Assembly: GCA_964511555.1 (NCBI GenBank)
Contig: CAZEFR010000005.1
Coordinates: 21,822 to 85,821 of the forward strand
Length of the DNA: 64,000 bases
Direction of reading: 5' to 3'
Source of the DNA: CAIZGX01 sp964511555
GTDB lineage: Bacteria; Bacteroidota; Bacteroidia; Flavobacteriales_D; Sanyastnellaceae
Part shown: in pieces, positions 41,483 through 50,232 of the stretch
Position numbering within the stretch: position 1 is the first letter of the stretch
Layout: the number at the start of each line of letters is the position of its first letter
Program-made: the position numbers and the translations under genes
Notes under the pieces: model-generated
What the model was told of the DNA's origin: nothing
The model's database searches: none
Seen by the model: the letters and a program-made list of their open reading frames with translations, nothing else

Positions 41483-44224
41483 ATGGACGATAATTCTTAT
41501 CTCGGCAATGCCGATGTGAACACGATTGAAGCGCTGTATAATCAATACCAGCAAGATCCCTCTTCTCTAGATATTTCTTGGAGACGTTTTTTCGAAGGAT
41601 TCGAATTTCAACACTCCTCTTTTCCTGTTCTCTCGAGAGACACTGCATCTATCGGCGACGATGGCATGCACAAGGAATTCAAGGTCATAAACCTTATCAA
41701 TGCCTACCGTCAACGCGGGCACTTATTCACCCATACCAATCCGGTCCGCGAGCGCAGAAAGTACTCTCCTACCCTTGACATTGAAAACTTCGGACTTACC
41801 AAAGCAGACCTCGAATCTGTTTTTCATGCCGGTGTTGAAGTGGGATTGGGCGATGTGAAATTGAAAGACATCATTGCGCATTTACAATCTTGCTACTGCG
41901 AAAGCATTGGCGCAGAGTACATGTATATCCGCGACCCTGAAAAAATTCAATGGTTGCGCTCTCGCTTGGAAGCGGTGAAAAAGACCCCGTTCACCTCAGA
42001 AGAGAAGAAACAAATCTTCGACATGGTGAACAAGGCAACCACCTTCGAACAATACATTCAGCGCAAGTTTGTTGGACAAAAGCGTTTCAGTGTTGAAGGA
42101 TGTGAAGCTGTAGTTCCTGCAATGGACTATATGGTTAGAGACGGCGCCGACAAAGGCGTTTCTGAATTTGTAATTGGAATGGCTCACCGTGGTCGTTTGA
42201 ACGTCTTAACCAACATCATGGGCAAACCGCAAGAAGAAATTTTTGCCGAGTTTGAAGGAGTGGCATTTGACGACGAGGGATTGTTCGACGGTGACGTTAA
42301 GTACCACTTCGGTTATTCGATAGACCGTGTTACTCCGAACGGGAACAACGTTCATCTGACCCTCTGCCCTAACCCTTCCCACTTGGAAGCGGTGAATCCG
42401 GTGGTTGAAGGTCTAACACGTGCGAAAATTGATCACTACTTAAAGTCAGAGAATAAAATAGTCCCTGTGTTGGTTCACGGAGACGCGGCAATAGCCGGAC
42501 AAGGTATTGTTTACGAGGTTGTGCAAATGGCACAGCTAGATGGATACCGCGCAGGTGGTACCGTTCACATTGTAACGAACAACCAAGTAGGTTTCACCAC
42601 GAATTATTTAGACGGAAGATCTTCAACCTATTGCACCGACGTTGCGAAAACAACGTTGTGCCCTGTCTTCCACGTGAACGCAGACGATGTTGAAGCTGTG
42701 ATTCAAACCATGAAGATTGCCTTCGATTACCGCATGGCATTCAACATGGATGTATTTGTAGACCTTTTGGGATACCGCAAATACGGACACAACGAAGGCG
42801 ACGAGCCGAAGTTCACGCAACCAAGTTTATACAAAGCCATTGCCTCACACCTGAGCCTTCGCGATTTATACGCGAACAAATTAATGGGTGAAGGCGTCCT
42901 TACACAAGAAGAAGTTAACGCCGCGAAGACAGACTTCGAAGCCCATTTAGATGAGCAATACGAAAAGTCGCGCGGTGTGAAGCAAGCGTATGTGAAGCAC
43001 TTCTTGGAAGAGACGTGGAAAGACATTCGCGTTGCTTCAGAAAAAGATTTCGAGCAAAGCATTGAAACGGCAGTAGCCAAAAAGAAATTATTGGAATTGG
43101 GAGCGAAAATCTCCACACTTCCAGCCGGAGAAAAATTCTTCCGCAAGATTGAAAAAGTTTTCGAAGACCGCAGAACCATGTTAGACAATAACGCATTGGA
43201 CTGGGCGCTTGGAGAATTGTTGGCTTACGCCACTTTGTTGGAAGAAGGACATCCTATTCGTATTTCAGGACAAGACGTTGAGCGCGGAACATTCTCGCAC
43301 AGACACGCTGTTGTTAAAACAGACGAAGATGAAGAGAAGCGCATTGTTCCATTGAATGAAATCAGTCCAAAACAAGCGAAGCTTTCCATCTACAACAGTT
43401 TGTTGAGTGAGTATGGGGTTCTTGGATTCGATTACGGTTATGCCTTCGGAACGCCGCAAGGATTAACCATTTGGGAAGCGCAATTCGGTGACTTCAATAA
43501 CGGAGCACAGATTATGTTCGACCAGTTCATTGCTGCCGCTGAAGACAAATGGCGCACCATGAATGGAATCACGATTCTTCTTCCACACGGATTTGAAGGA
43601 CAAGGATCAGAGCACAGCTCGGGTCGTATGGAGCGTTTCCTTCAATTGGCTGCTGAGCTGAACATTCAAGTAGCGAACTGCACCGTTCCTTCGAACATGT
43701 TCCACTTGCTTCGCAGACAAGTGAAGACTGAGTACCGCAAGCCGTTGATTGTGTTCACACCGAAAAAATTATTGCGCTATCCGAAAGCAGTTTCGAAGAT
43801 TGAAGATTTAGCGAAAGGTGGATTCCGCGAGGTAATTGACGATAACATTAAAGCGCGCAAGCAAACCAAAGTGGTTGCGTTGTGCACGGGAAAAGTGTAT
43901 TATGAATTGTTGGAAGAGAAAGAGAAGCGCGGACTTACCGACGAGATTGCATTGGTGAGAATTGAGCAACTTTATCCGCTTCCTGAAAAGCAAATTCGTG
44001 AATTGCTTGGTAAATACAGCAAGAAGGCACAGTTGGTATGGTGTCAGGAAGAACCAGAAAACATGGGCGCTTGGAGTTACATGATGCGTGCATTGCGCGA
44101 CTTAAACTTAGACGTTGTAAGTTTGCCAGCGTCCGCTTCTCCGGCTACCGGTTCTCCGCGTGTGCATGAGATGCGAATGAATAAAATGATAACCACATTG
44201 TTTGATAAGGTTTCTAAAGCCTAA
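41483..44224 (+). CDS. sucA: 2-oxoglutarate dehydrogenase E1 component
   Basis: A 913-aa thiamine diphosphate enzyme of the TCA cycle that decarboxylates 2-oxoglutarate. NSYLGNADVNTIEALYNQY is the E2-binding N-terminus; GMAHRGRLNVLTNIMGKP, the ThDP motif HGDAAIAGQGIVYEVVQM, NNQVGFTT and the transketolase-like C-terminal part (FDYGYAFGTPQGLTIWEAQFGDF; LLPHGFEGQGSEHSS) are clear. Next, after 11 nt, is sucB; the E3 subunit is encoded at 21946-23334. NADH from this complex would feed the adjacent complex I operon. Confidence 0.97.
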   Translation: MDDNSYLGNADVNTIEALYNQYQQDPSSLDISWRRFFEGFEFQHSSFPVLSRDTASIGDDGMHKEFKVINLINAYRQRGHLFTHTNPVRERRKYSPTLDIENFGLTKADLESVFHAGVEVGLGDVKLKDIIAHLQSCYCESIGAEYMYIRDPEKIQWLRSRLEAVKKTPFTSEEKKQIFDMVNKATTFEQYIQRKFVGQKRFSVEGCEAVVPAMDYMVRDGADKGVSEFVIGMAHRGRLNVLTNIMGKPQEEIFAEFEGVAFDDEGLFDGDVKYHFGYSIDRVTPNGNNVHLTLCPNPSHLEAVNPVVEGLTRAKIDHYLKSENKIVPVLVHGDAAIAGQGIVYEVVQMAQLDGYRAGGTVHIVTNNQVGFTTNYLDGRSSTYCTDVAKTTLCPVFHVNADDVEAVIQTMKIAFDYRMAFNMDVFVDLLGYRKYGHNEGDEPKFTQPSLYKAIASHLSLRDLYANKLMGEGVLTQEEVNAAKTDFEAHLDEQYEKSRGVKQAYVKHFLEETWKDIRVASEKDFEQSIETAVAKKKLLELGAKISTLPAGEKFFRKIEKVFEDRRTMLDNNALDWALGELLAYATLLEEGHPIRISGQDVERGTFSHRHAVVKTDEDEEKRIVPLNEISPKQAKLSIYNSLLSEYGVLGFDYGYAFGTPQGLTIWEAQFGDFNNGAQIMFDQFIAAAEDKWRTMNGITILLPHGFEGQGSEHSSGRMERFLQLAAELNIQVANCTVPSNMFHLLRRQVKTEYRKPLIVFTPKKLLRYPKAVSKIEDLAKGGFREVIDDNIKARKQTKVVALCTGKVYYELLEEKEKRGLTDEIALVRIEQLYPLPEKQIRELLGKYSKKAQLVWCQEEPENMGAWSYMMRALRDLNLDVVSLPASASPATGSPRVHEMRMNKMITTLFDKVSKA

Positions 44225-44235
44225 AAAAAATAAGT

Positions 44236-45483
44236 ATGTCAGTAATTGAAATTAAAGTTCCCTCTCCAGGTGAGAGTATTAGCGAAGTTCAAATTGCCAA
44301 CTGGGTTGTAAAATCGGGCGACTTCGTTCAGAACGGACAAGTGATTGCGGAAATTGATTCCGACAAAGCGACATTGGAAATGACTGCTGAAGCATCAGGA
44401 GAAATTACCATTCTTGCTGCGGCGGGCGATACGGTTGCTGTAGGAGCAACTGCTGCAACCATTGACACATCGAAGCAAGGCAATGCGCCTGCTCCAGCAG
44501 CGGCTCCGAAAGCGGAAGCGGCTCCAGTTGCAGCGCCAACACCTGCGCCAGCTGCGGCACCATCTCCTGGACCAGCGGCTAGTTATGCAGCTGGCCACGC
44601 GGCCCCTGCTGCTGCGAAGATGATGGCAGAAAACAATGTCACTGCTGCGCAAGTGAGCGGAACAGGTCCTGGTGGAAGAATTCTGAAAAGCGACGTAGCA
44701 GCGGCTATGGCTGCCGGATTCGACACTTCAGCTGTTCCTGCAAGAACCGGCGAAAGAACCGAGCGTCGCGAAAAGATGACCATGCTTCGCAAGAAAGTTG
44801 CCGAGCGTTTGGTTTCTGTGAAGAACAACACTGCCATGCTAACCACCTTCAACGAGGTGAACATGAAGCCAGCTATGGATCTTCGTGCGAAGTATAAAGA
44901 ATTATTCAAAGAGAAACACGGTGTTGGTCTAGGCTTCATGAGCTTATTCACCAAAGCTGTTTGTGAAGCACTTCACCAGTTCCCTGCCGTGAACGCTCGC
45001 ATAGACGGTACCGATATTGTTTACAACGATTTTTGCGACGTGGGAATTGCCGTATCAACTCCAAAAGGATTGATGGTTCCTATCGTTCGTAACGCTGAAA
45101 TGCTTTCACTTGCCGACATTGAAAAAGGCATTGGTGGACTAGCGAAAAAAGCACGCGAAGGAAAAATTACCGTTGACGATATGACAGGTGGAACCTTCAC
45201 TATCACGAACGGAGGAGTATTCGGATCTATGCTTTCAACGCCAATCATTAACCCCCCGCAAAGCGCTATTCTAGGCATGCATAACATTGTTGAGCGCCCT
45301 ATCGCAGAGAACGGACAAGTGGTTATTCGTCCAATCATGTACATCGCATTAAGCTACGACCACCGCATTATCGACGGAAGAGAAAGCGTTGGTTTCTTGG
45401 TGAAAGTGAAAGAAATGTTAGAGAATCCAGAGCGCATGTTGTTCGGTGGAAAAACCGCTGAAGAAGTGCTCTTGGGACTGTAA
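44236..45483 (+). CDS. sucB: Dihydrolipoyllysine-residue succinyltransferase (2-oxoglutarate dehydrogenase E2)
   Basis: A 415-aa core subunit of the 2-oxoglutarate dehydrogenase complex. One lipoyl domain (1-77), with the lipoylated lysine in EIDSDKATLEM (about 43). An Ala/Pro-rich linker (about 82-120) and a peripheral subunit-binding domain (AAAKMMAENNVTAAQV, SGTGPGGRILKSDV) follow. The catalytic domain ends with IALSYDHRIIDGRESVGFL, holding the active-site His and Asp. The operon ends at the strong hairpin at 45512. Confidence 0.96.
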   Translation: MSVIEIKVPSPGESISEVQIANWVVKSGDFVQNGQVIAEIDSDKATLEMTAEASGEITILAAAGDTVAVGATAATIDTSKQGNAPAPAAAPKAEAAPVAAPTPAPAAAPSPGPAASYAAGHAAPAAAKMMAENNVTAAQVSGTGPGGRILKSDVAAAMAAGFDTSAVPARTGERTERREKMTMLRKKVAERLVSVKNNTAMLTTFNEVNMKPAMDLRAKYKELFKEKHGVGLGFMSLFTKAVCEALHQFPAVNARIDGTDIVYNDFCDVGIAVSTPKGLMVPIVRNAEMLSLADIEKGIGGLAKKAREGKITVDDMTGGTFTITNGGVFGSMLSTPIINPPQSAILGMHNIVERPIAENGQVVIRPIMYIALSYDHRIIDGRESVGFLVKVKEMLENPERMLFGGKTAEEVLLGL

Positions 45484-45511
45484 TTACTTAGAACGATTTT
45501 AAATACTATTT

Positions 45512-45538
45512 GAAAGGAGGCTTGCCTCCTTTCTTTTT
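45512..45538 (+). terminator. Rho-independent terminator of sucAB
   Basis: GAAAGGAGG-CTTG-CCTCCTTTC, a perfect 9-bp stem with a 4-nt loop, followed directly by TTTTTG. It separates sucAB from the nuo operon. Confidence 0.95.
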
Positions 45539-45604
45539 GTTTGAAACTTTGAATATTCGTGCGAAAAAACACAACGAAAAACTATGTTAATCCGTTGTTC
45601 CTTC

Positions 45605-45612
45605 TAACTTTG
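45605..45612 (+). promoter_or_regulatory. -7 promoter element of the nuo operon (TAACTTTG)
   Basis: A perfect TAnnTTTG match 29 nt before nuoA ATG 45642 and downstream of the sucAB terminator. I see no other consensus element until after nuoN, so it may drive the whole 12.8-kb operon. Confidence 0.75.
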
Positions 45613-45641
45613 CCACGCCTCAAAATGGGCTCCTGCAAGAA

Positions 45642-46016
45642 ATGGAAAAAACATCACACCTTTGGGAATATCTACCCATCGTTTTCATGGCACTCGTTGC
45701 CGCTGGTTTTGTTGTCACCACAATGTTGCTGACACACGTCCTTGGTCCGAAGAGAAAAACAAAAATTAAGAACGAGGCATTCGAGTGCGGAATTGAATCG
45801 ATTGGAAATGCGCGTACGCCTTTTTCAATCAAATATTTCCTGGTTGCTATTCTGTTCGTTTTGTTCGACGTTGAAGTAATCTTCATGTATCCTTGGGCAG
45901 TGAACTTCAGAGAGCTCGGAGTGTTTGGATTGTGGGAAATGTTCGCCTTCATGGGATTAATGGTTGTAGGTTTAGTCTACATCATTAAGAAAGGCGCATT
46001 GAACTGGGAGAAATAA
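45642..46016 (+). CDS. nuoA: NADH-quinone oxidoreductase subunit A
   Basis: A 124-aa membrane subunit of complex I with three helices. The conserved segment KNEAFECGIESIGNARTPFSIKYFLVAILFVLFDVEVIF, split as FECGIESIGNARTPFSIKYF and FDVEVIFMYPWA, includes the loop over the quinone site and the Asp/Glu pair. It is the first gene of the operon. Confidence 0.95.
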   Translation: MEKTSHLWEYLPIVFMALVAAGFVVTTMLLTHVLGPKRKTKIKNEAFECGIESIGNARTPFSIKYFLVAILFVLFDVEVIFMYPWAVNFRELGVFGLWEMFAFMGLMVVGLVYIIKKGALNWEK

Positions 46017-46036
46017 AAACTTTTAATACAAAAGAA

Positions 46037-46582
46037 ATGAGTGTAAACATTGATCCAAGCCACAAGCCAGAAGGTTTCGAAGGCGCAGGGTTTTTCGCCA
46101 CATCGTTAGACAAAGCCGTTGGATTGGCGAGAGCAAATTCACTTTGGCCTTTGCCATTCGCAACTTCATGTTGCGGAATTGAGTTCATGGCCACCATGGC
46201 TTCTCACTACGATCTTGCACGTTTCGGTTCGGAGCGTTTGAGCTTCTCACCAAGACAAGCAGACTTGCTTATGGTTATGGGAACCATTTCGAAAAAGATG
46301 GGACCTATCCTTCGACAAGTATACGAGCAAATGGCTGAACCAAAATGGGTGTTGAGCATGGGCGCTTGCGCTTCTTCAGGTGGAATCTTCGATACATACA
46401 GCGTTCTTCAAGGAATCGATAGAATCATTCCGGTTGACGTATACATTCCTGGTTGTCCGCCAAGACCAGAACAAGTTTTAGACGGCATCTTGAAAATTCA
46501 AGAGCTCGCAAAGAACGAAGGTCGCAGCCGCAGAACTTCGGAAGAATACAAAGCCCGCTTGGCACAATACGGAATTGAATAA
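46037..46582 (+). CDS. nuoB: NADH-quinone oxidoreductase subunit B
   Basis: A 181-aa peripheral-arm subunit carrying Fe-S cluster N2, the last electron donor to quinone. Cluster ligands are in SCCGIEF (the adjacent cysteines, about 37-38), GACASSGG (about 102) and YIPGCPPRPEQ (about 135). Its stop overlaps the nuoC start by 1 nt. Confidence 0.96.
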   Translation: MSVNIDPSHKPEGFEGAGFFATSLDKAVGLARANSLWPLPFATSCCGIEFMATMASHYDLARFGSERLSFSPRQADLLMVMGTISKKMGPILRQVYEQMAEPKWVLSMGACASSGGIFDTYSVLQGIDRIIPVDVYIPGCPPRPEQVLDGILKIQELAKNEGRSRRTSEEYKARLAQYGIE

Positions 46583-47097
46583 TGGCAGCCATGACTACCC
46601 AAGAACTTCACGATTTCGTTTTATCGAATTCAGAAAATATTTCTTCGAGCATTGTTACGAGTTACGTAGATCGTGACTTTCCTTGCTTCGAAGTAAAAAA
46701 AGAGAACATTCTTGAAGTGATGAAACACTTCAAAGAGTCGACCGAACTTTCATTCGGTTTTTTGACAACATGCTGCGCCATGCACTTTCCAGAACAAGGC
46801 GACAAAGAGTTCGGAATGGTTTACCACTTGCACAACATGCAAGCGAACACACGCATTCGTGTGAAGACCTTCTTCCCGAAATCTGACTTGAAAATTTCTT
46901 CGCTTGTTTCTCTTTGGCCATCGGCGAACTGGATGGAGCGTCAAGAATTCGATTTCTTCGGAGTGCAATTCCAAGGTCATCCAGATTTAAGAAGAATCTT
47001 AAACATGGATGAAATGAACTACTTCCCGATGCGCAAAGAGTATCCGTTGGAAGACGCTGGACGCGACGATAAACAAGATAAATATTTTGGGCGATAA
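46582..47097 (+). CDS. nuoC: NADH-quinone oxidoreductase subunit C
   Basis: A 171-aa hydrophilic subunit of the quinone-reducing module, the 30-kDa subunit. WPSANWMERQEFDFFGVQF, followed by GHPDLRRILNMDE, FPMRKEYPLED, is the diagnostic block. It is separate from NuoD, unlike the NuoCD fusion of E. coli. Confidence 0.93.
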   Translation: MAAMTTQELHDFVLSNSENISSSIVTSYVDRDFPCFEVKKENILEVMKHFKESTELSFGFLTTCCAMHFPEQGDKEFGMVYHLHNMQANTRIRVKTFFPKSDLKISSLVSLWPSANWMERQEFDFFGVQFQGHPDLRRILNMDEMNYFPMRKEYPLEDAGRDDKQDKYFGR

Positions 47098-47101
47098 TCC
47101 T

Positions 47102-48304
47102 ATGAGTACAACTCCAATCATAAACCCAAACGATCCGGAAAAGGATTACTCAATCCTGAACCTAGGTCCTACCCACCCTGCAACACACGGTATCTTTCAG
47201 AACGTTCTAACCATGGACGGAGAAATGATCGTGAAAGCAGAACCTACTGTTGGATACATTCACAGAGCTTTTGAGAAATTGGCCGAACACCGTCCGTATG
47301 CTCAAATCACTCCGATCACCGACCGTCTGAACTACTGCTCCTCTCCTATTAACAATATGGGATGGCACATGACGGTAGAGAAATTAATCAACTGCGAAGT
47401 TCCAAAACGCGCGCAATACTTGCGTGTAATCATCATGGAGCTTTCGCGCATTGCCGATCATATTGTTTGCGACACTGTTATTGCGGTTGACTCGGGTGCA
47501 ATGACCGGATTCCTTTACCTCTTCCAATGGAGAGAAAAGATCTATGAAATTTTCGAAGAAGTTTGCGGTGCGCGTTTAACCACGAACATTGGCCGTATTG
47601 GCGGAATGGAGAGAGACTTCAACGAAAAAGCTTGGGCTAGATTAACCGCTTTCTTGAAAGAGTTTCCGAAAGCATTGAAAGAATTCGATGCGTTGGTAAC
47701 CCGAAACAGAATCTTTGTAGACAGAACCGTGAACTGCGGACCGATCAATGCAGAGCGCGCATTGGCATACGGATTCACCGGATCAAATCTTCGTGCAGCA
47801 GGTGTTGACTATGATGTTCGCGTTGCTGCACCATACAGTTCTTATGAAGACTTCGAATTTACTGTCCCAGTTGGAACAACCGGAGACACCTACGATCGCT
47901 ACGCAGTGCGTATGGCAGAGATGTGGGAAAGTATGAGTATTATTCAACAAGCCATAGACAAACTTCCTTCAGGTCCTATTCATGCTGACGTTCCAGAGTT
48001 TTACCTTCCTGCAAAAGAGTTGGTATACAGCAGCATGGAAGCGTTAATCTATCACTTCAAAATTGTAATGGGTGAAACGGACATTCCTGTTGGTGAAGTA
48101 TATCACGCTGTTGAAGGTGGAAACGGAGAGTTGGGATTCTATTTGGTGAGCGACGGCGGAAGAACACCATATCGCTTGCACTTCAGAAGACCTTGCTTCA
48201 TTTACTACCAAGCTTACCCAGAAATGATCACGGGATCAATGTTAAGCGATGCTATTCTTACGATGTCTAGCATGAACGTAATTGCTGGAGAATTAGACGC
48301 ATAA
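47102..48304 (+). CDS. nuoD: NADH-quinone oxidoreductase subunit D
   Basis: A 400-aa 49-kDa subunit that lines the quinone-binding cavity. NLGPTHPATHGIF with the quinone-site His, VGYIHRAFEKLAE, TNIGRIGGMERDF and the C-terminal region of [NiFe]-hydrogenase-like fold are present. ATG 47102 (MSTTPIINPND) is chosen over an in-frame TTG at 47087 that overlaps nuoC. Confidence 0.95.
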   Translation: MSTTPIINPNDPEKDYSILNLGPTHPATHGIFQNVLTMDGEMIVKAEPTVGYIHRAFEKLAEHRPYAQITPITDRLNYCSSPINNMGWHMTVEKLINCEVPKRAQYLRVIIMELSRIADHIVCDTVIAVDSGAMTGFLYLFQWREKIYEIFEEVCGARLTTNIGRIGGMERDFNEKAWARLTAFLKEFPKALKEFDALVTRNRIFVDRTVNCGPINAERALAYGFTGSNLRAAGVDYDVRVAAPYSSYEDFEFTVPVGTTGDTYDRYAVRMAEMWESMSIIQQAIDKLPSGPIHADVPEFYLPAKELVYSSMEALIYHFKIVMGETDIPVGEVYHAVEGGNGELGFYLVSDGGRTPYRLHFRRPCFIYYQAYPEMITGSMLSDAILTMSSMNVIAGELDA

Positions 48305-48317
48305 ATTTTTAGACGAT

Positions 48318-48863
48318 ATGTCAGAAAAAACAATTTTAAAATTCAGTGACGAAACAGCGGCAATTGCTAAGAAAATTGTTGCGCGTTATCCCGAAGGTCG
48401 ACACAAGTCGGCATTGATTCCTTTGCTTCATTTGGCGCAAGCTGAATTCGACGGATGGTTAAGTGTTCCTGCAATGGATTGCGTTGCTGAATTCCTCTCT
48501 ATTCAACCGATTGAAGCATATGAAGTGGCTTCGTTCTACTCCATGTTCAATTTGAAGCCTGTTGGAAAATGTACGCTTGAAGTGTGCAGAACAAGCAGCT
48601 GTTGGTTGAACGGTGCGGAAGACATTGTTCGTCACCTTGAGAATAAACTTGGCATTAAAGAAGGGCAAACCACTGCAGACGGCATGTTCACGTTGAAAAC
48701 CGTTGAGTGTTTGGGCTCTTGCGGAACAGCACCAATGCTTCAGTGCGGCGGTGACTACTACGAGAACCTAACGTTAGAGAAAACCGACAAATTGGTTGAC
48801 GCACTTCGTACTGAAGGCAAGGCGCGCGTTTACACGAATGATAATCCCGTTAACATCGACTAA
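48318..48863 (+). CDS. nuoE: NADH-quinone oxidoreductase subunit E
   Basis: A 181-aa thioredoxin-like [2Fe-2S] protein of the NADH-oxidising module (cluster N1a). Ligand cysteines lie in VCRTSSCWLNG (about 94-104, spacing C-x4-C) and ECLGSCGTAP (C-x3-C, about 131-140). YSMFNLKPVGK precedes them as in the family. The presence of NuoE and NuoF shows that this complex I has its own NADH module. Confidence 0.95.
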   Translation: MSEKTILKFSDETAAIAKKIVARYPEGRHKSALIPLLHLAQAEFDGWLSVPAMDCVAEFLSIQPIEAYEVASFYSMFNLKPVGKCTLEVCRTSSCWLNGAEDIVRHLENKLGIKEGQTTADGMFTLKTVECLGSCGTAPMLQCGGDYYENLTLEKTDKLVDALRTEGKARVYTNDNPVNID

Positions 48864-48866
48864 GCC

Positions 48867-50216
48867 ATGGGAAAGAAAATACTTTTAGCGAACGATCATA
48901 TCGAAGGAATACGTTTCCTTGATACCTATCGCAAACACGGCGGATATGCTTCTCTTGACAAAGCATTGAAGTCAATGACCCCAGAGCAGATTGTTGAAGA
49001 AGTGAAAACTTCTGGTTTGCGTGGACGTGGTGGTGCAGGATTTCCAACAGGAATGAAATGGAGCTTCCTTGCAAAACCTGAAGGTGTTCCAAGATACGTT
49101 GTGTGTAACGCCGACGAATCTGAGCCAGGAACGTTCAAAGATCGTTACCTCATGGAGCGCATTCCTCACTTGTTAATTGAAGGAATGATCTTGTCGAGCT
49201 ACGCACTCGGAGCAAAGACATCATACATTTACATCCGTGGCGAATATTTCTACGTTGCGCGCATCTTAGAGCAAGCCATTGATGAAGCCTACGCAGCTGG
49301 ACTTCTTGGAAAGAACATACTCAATTCAGGATTCGATTTAGACTTGTATGTTCAAATCGGAGCAGGTGCATACATCTGCGGTGAAGAAACTGCCTTGCTA
49401 GAGTCTTTGGAAGGAAAAAGAGGAAATCCGCGCATTAAACCACCGTTCCCAGCAATCGCTGGTTTGTACGGTTGCCCTACGGTTGTAAACAACGTTGAAA
49501 CCATTGCTGCCGTTGTTCCTATTGTGAACGAAGGCGGAGCCGCATATGCTGCAGTAGGTATTGGAAACAGCAAGGGAACGAAATTGATTTCAGCATCTGG
49601 ACACATTAACAAGCCTGGTGTTTACGAAATTGAATTGGGTGTTCCCGTTGAAGAGTTTATTTATTCAGATGAATATTGCGGTGGAATTCGCAACGGAAAA
49701 AAATTGAAAGCGGTTGTTGCCGGTGGATCTTCCGTTCCAATTCTTCCAACCGAATTAATCTTGAAAACCGCTGCAGGTGAGCCACGCTTGATGTCTTACG
49801 AAAGTCTTGGCGATGGTGGATTTGTTTCAGGAACCATGCTCGGATCGGGCGGATTCATTGTGATGGACGAAGACACCAGCATTGTAAAAAATCTATACAC
49901 CTTTGCTCGTTTCTATCACCACGAAAGCTGCGGTCAGTGCAGCCCTTGTCGTGAAGGAACAGGCTGGTTGGAAAAAATTCTTCACAAAATTCTTCACGGA
50001 CACGGAACATTGGCAGACGTTGATTTGCTTTGGGATATTCAATCGAAGATTGAAGGAAAAACCATTTGCCCATTGGGTGAAGCGGCGTCTTGGCCTGTGG
50101 CTGCTGCCATTCGTCATTTCAGAAAAGAATTCGAAGATTTTATTCGCAACGGCGAGCACGTAAACGACGTGAAGCACTATTACAGACTGAACAACCTTAC
50201 TGCTCCCATTAACTAA
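48867..50216 (+). CDS. nuoF: NADH-quinone oxidoreductase subunit F
   Basis: A 449-aa flavoprotein that oxidises NADH and passes electrons to cluster N3. GLRGRGGAGFPTGMKW (FMN/NADH site, about 50-65), CNADESEPGTFKDR, GAGAYICGEETALLESLEG and the cluster ligands in ESCGQCSPCREGTGW (about 353-367), with a final cysteine in TICPLGEA, are all seen. Confidence 0.97.
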   Translation: MGKKILLANDHIEGIRFLDTYRKHGGYASLDKALKSMTPEQIVEEVKTSGLRGRGGAGFPTGMKWSFLAKPEGVPRYVVCNADESEPGTFKDRYLMERIPHLLIEGMILSSYALGAKTSYIYIRGEYFYVARILEQAIDEAYAAGLLGKNILNSGFDLDLYVQIGAGAYICGEETALLESLEGKRGNPRIKPPFPAIAGLYGCPTVVNNVETIAAVVPIVNEGGAAYAAVGIGNSKGTKLISASGHINKPGVYEIELGVPVEEFIYSDEYCGGIRNGKKLKAVVAGGSSVPILPTELILKTAAGEPRLMSYESLGDGGFVSGTMLGSGGFIVMDEDTSIVKNLYTFARFYHHESCGQCSPCREGTGWLEKILHKILHGHGTLADVDLLWDIQSKIEGKTICPLGEAASWPVAAAIRHFRKEFEDFIRNGEHVNDVKHYYRLNNLTAPIN

Positions 50217-50232
50217 TTGAAGAACTACTATT

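Noticed and set aside
45484..45641. A regulatory RNA or riboswitch before nuoA
   Set aside because: The only structure is the sucAB terminator hairpin. The nuoA promoter lies downstream of it and leaves a leader of about 25 nt.
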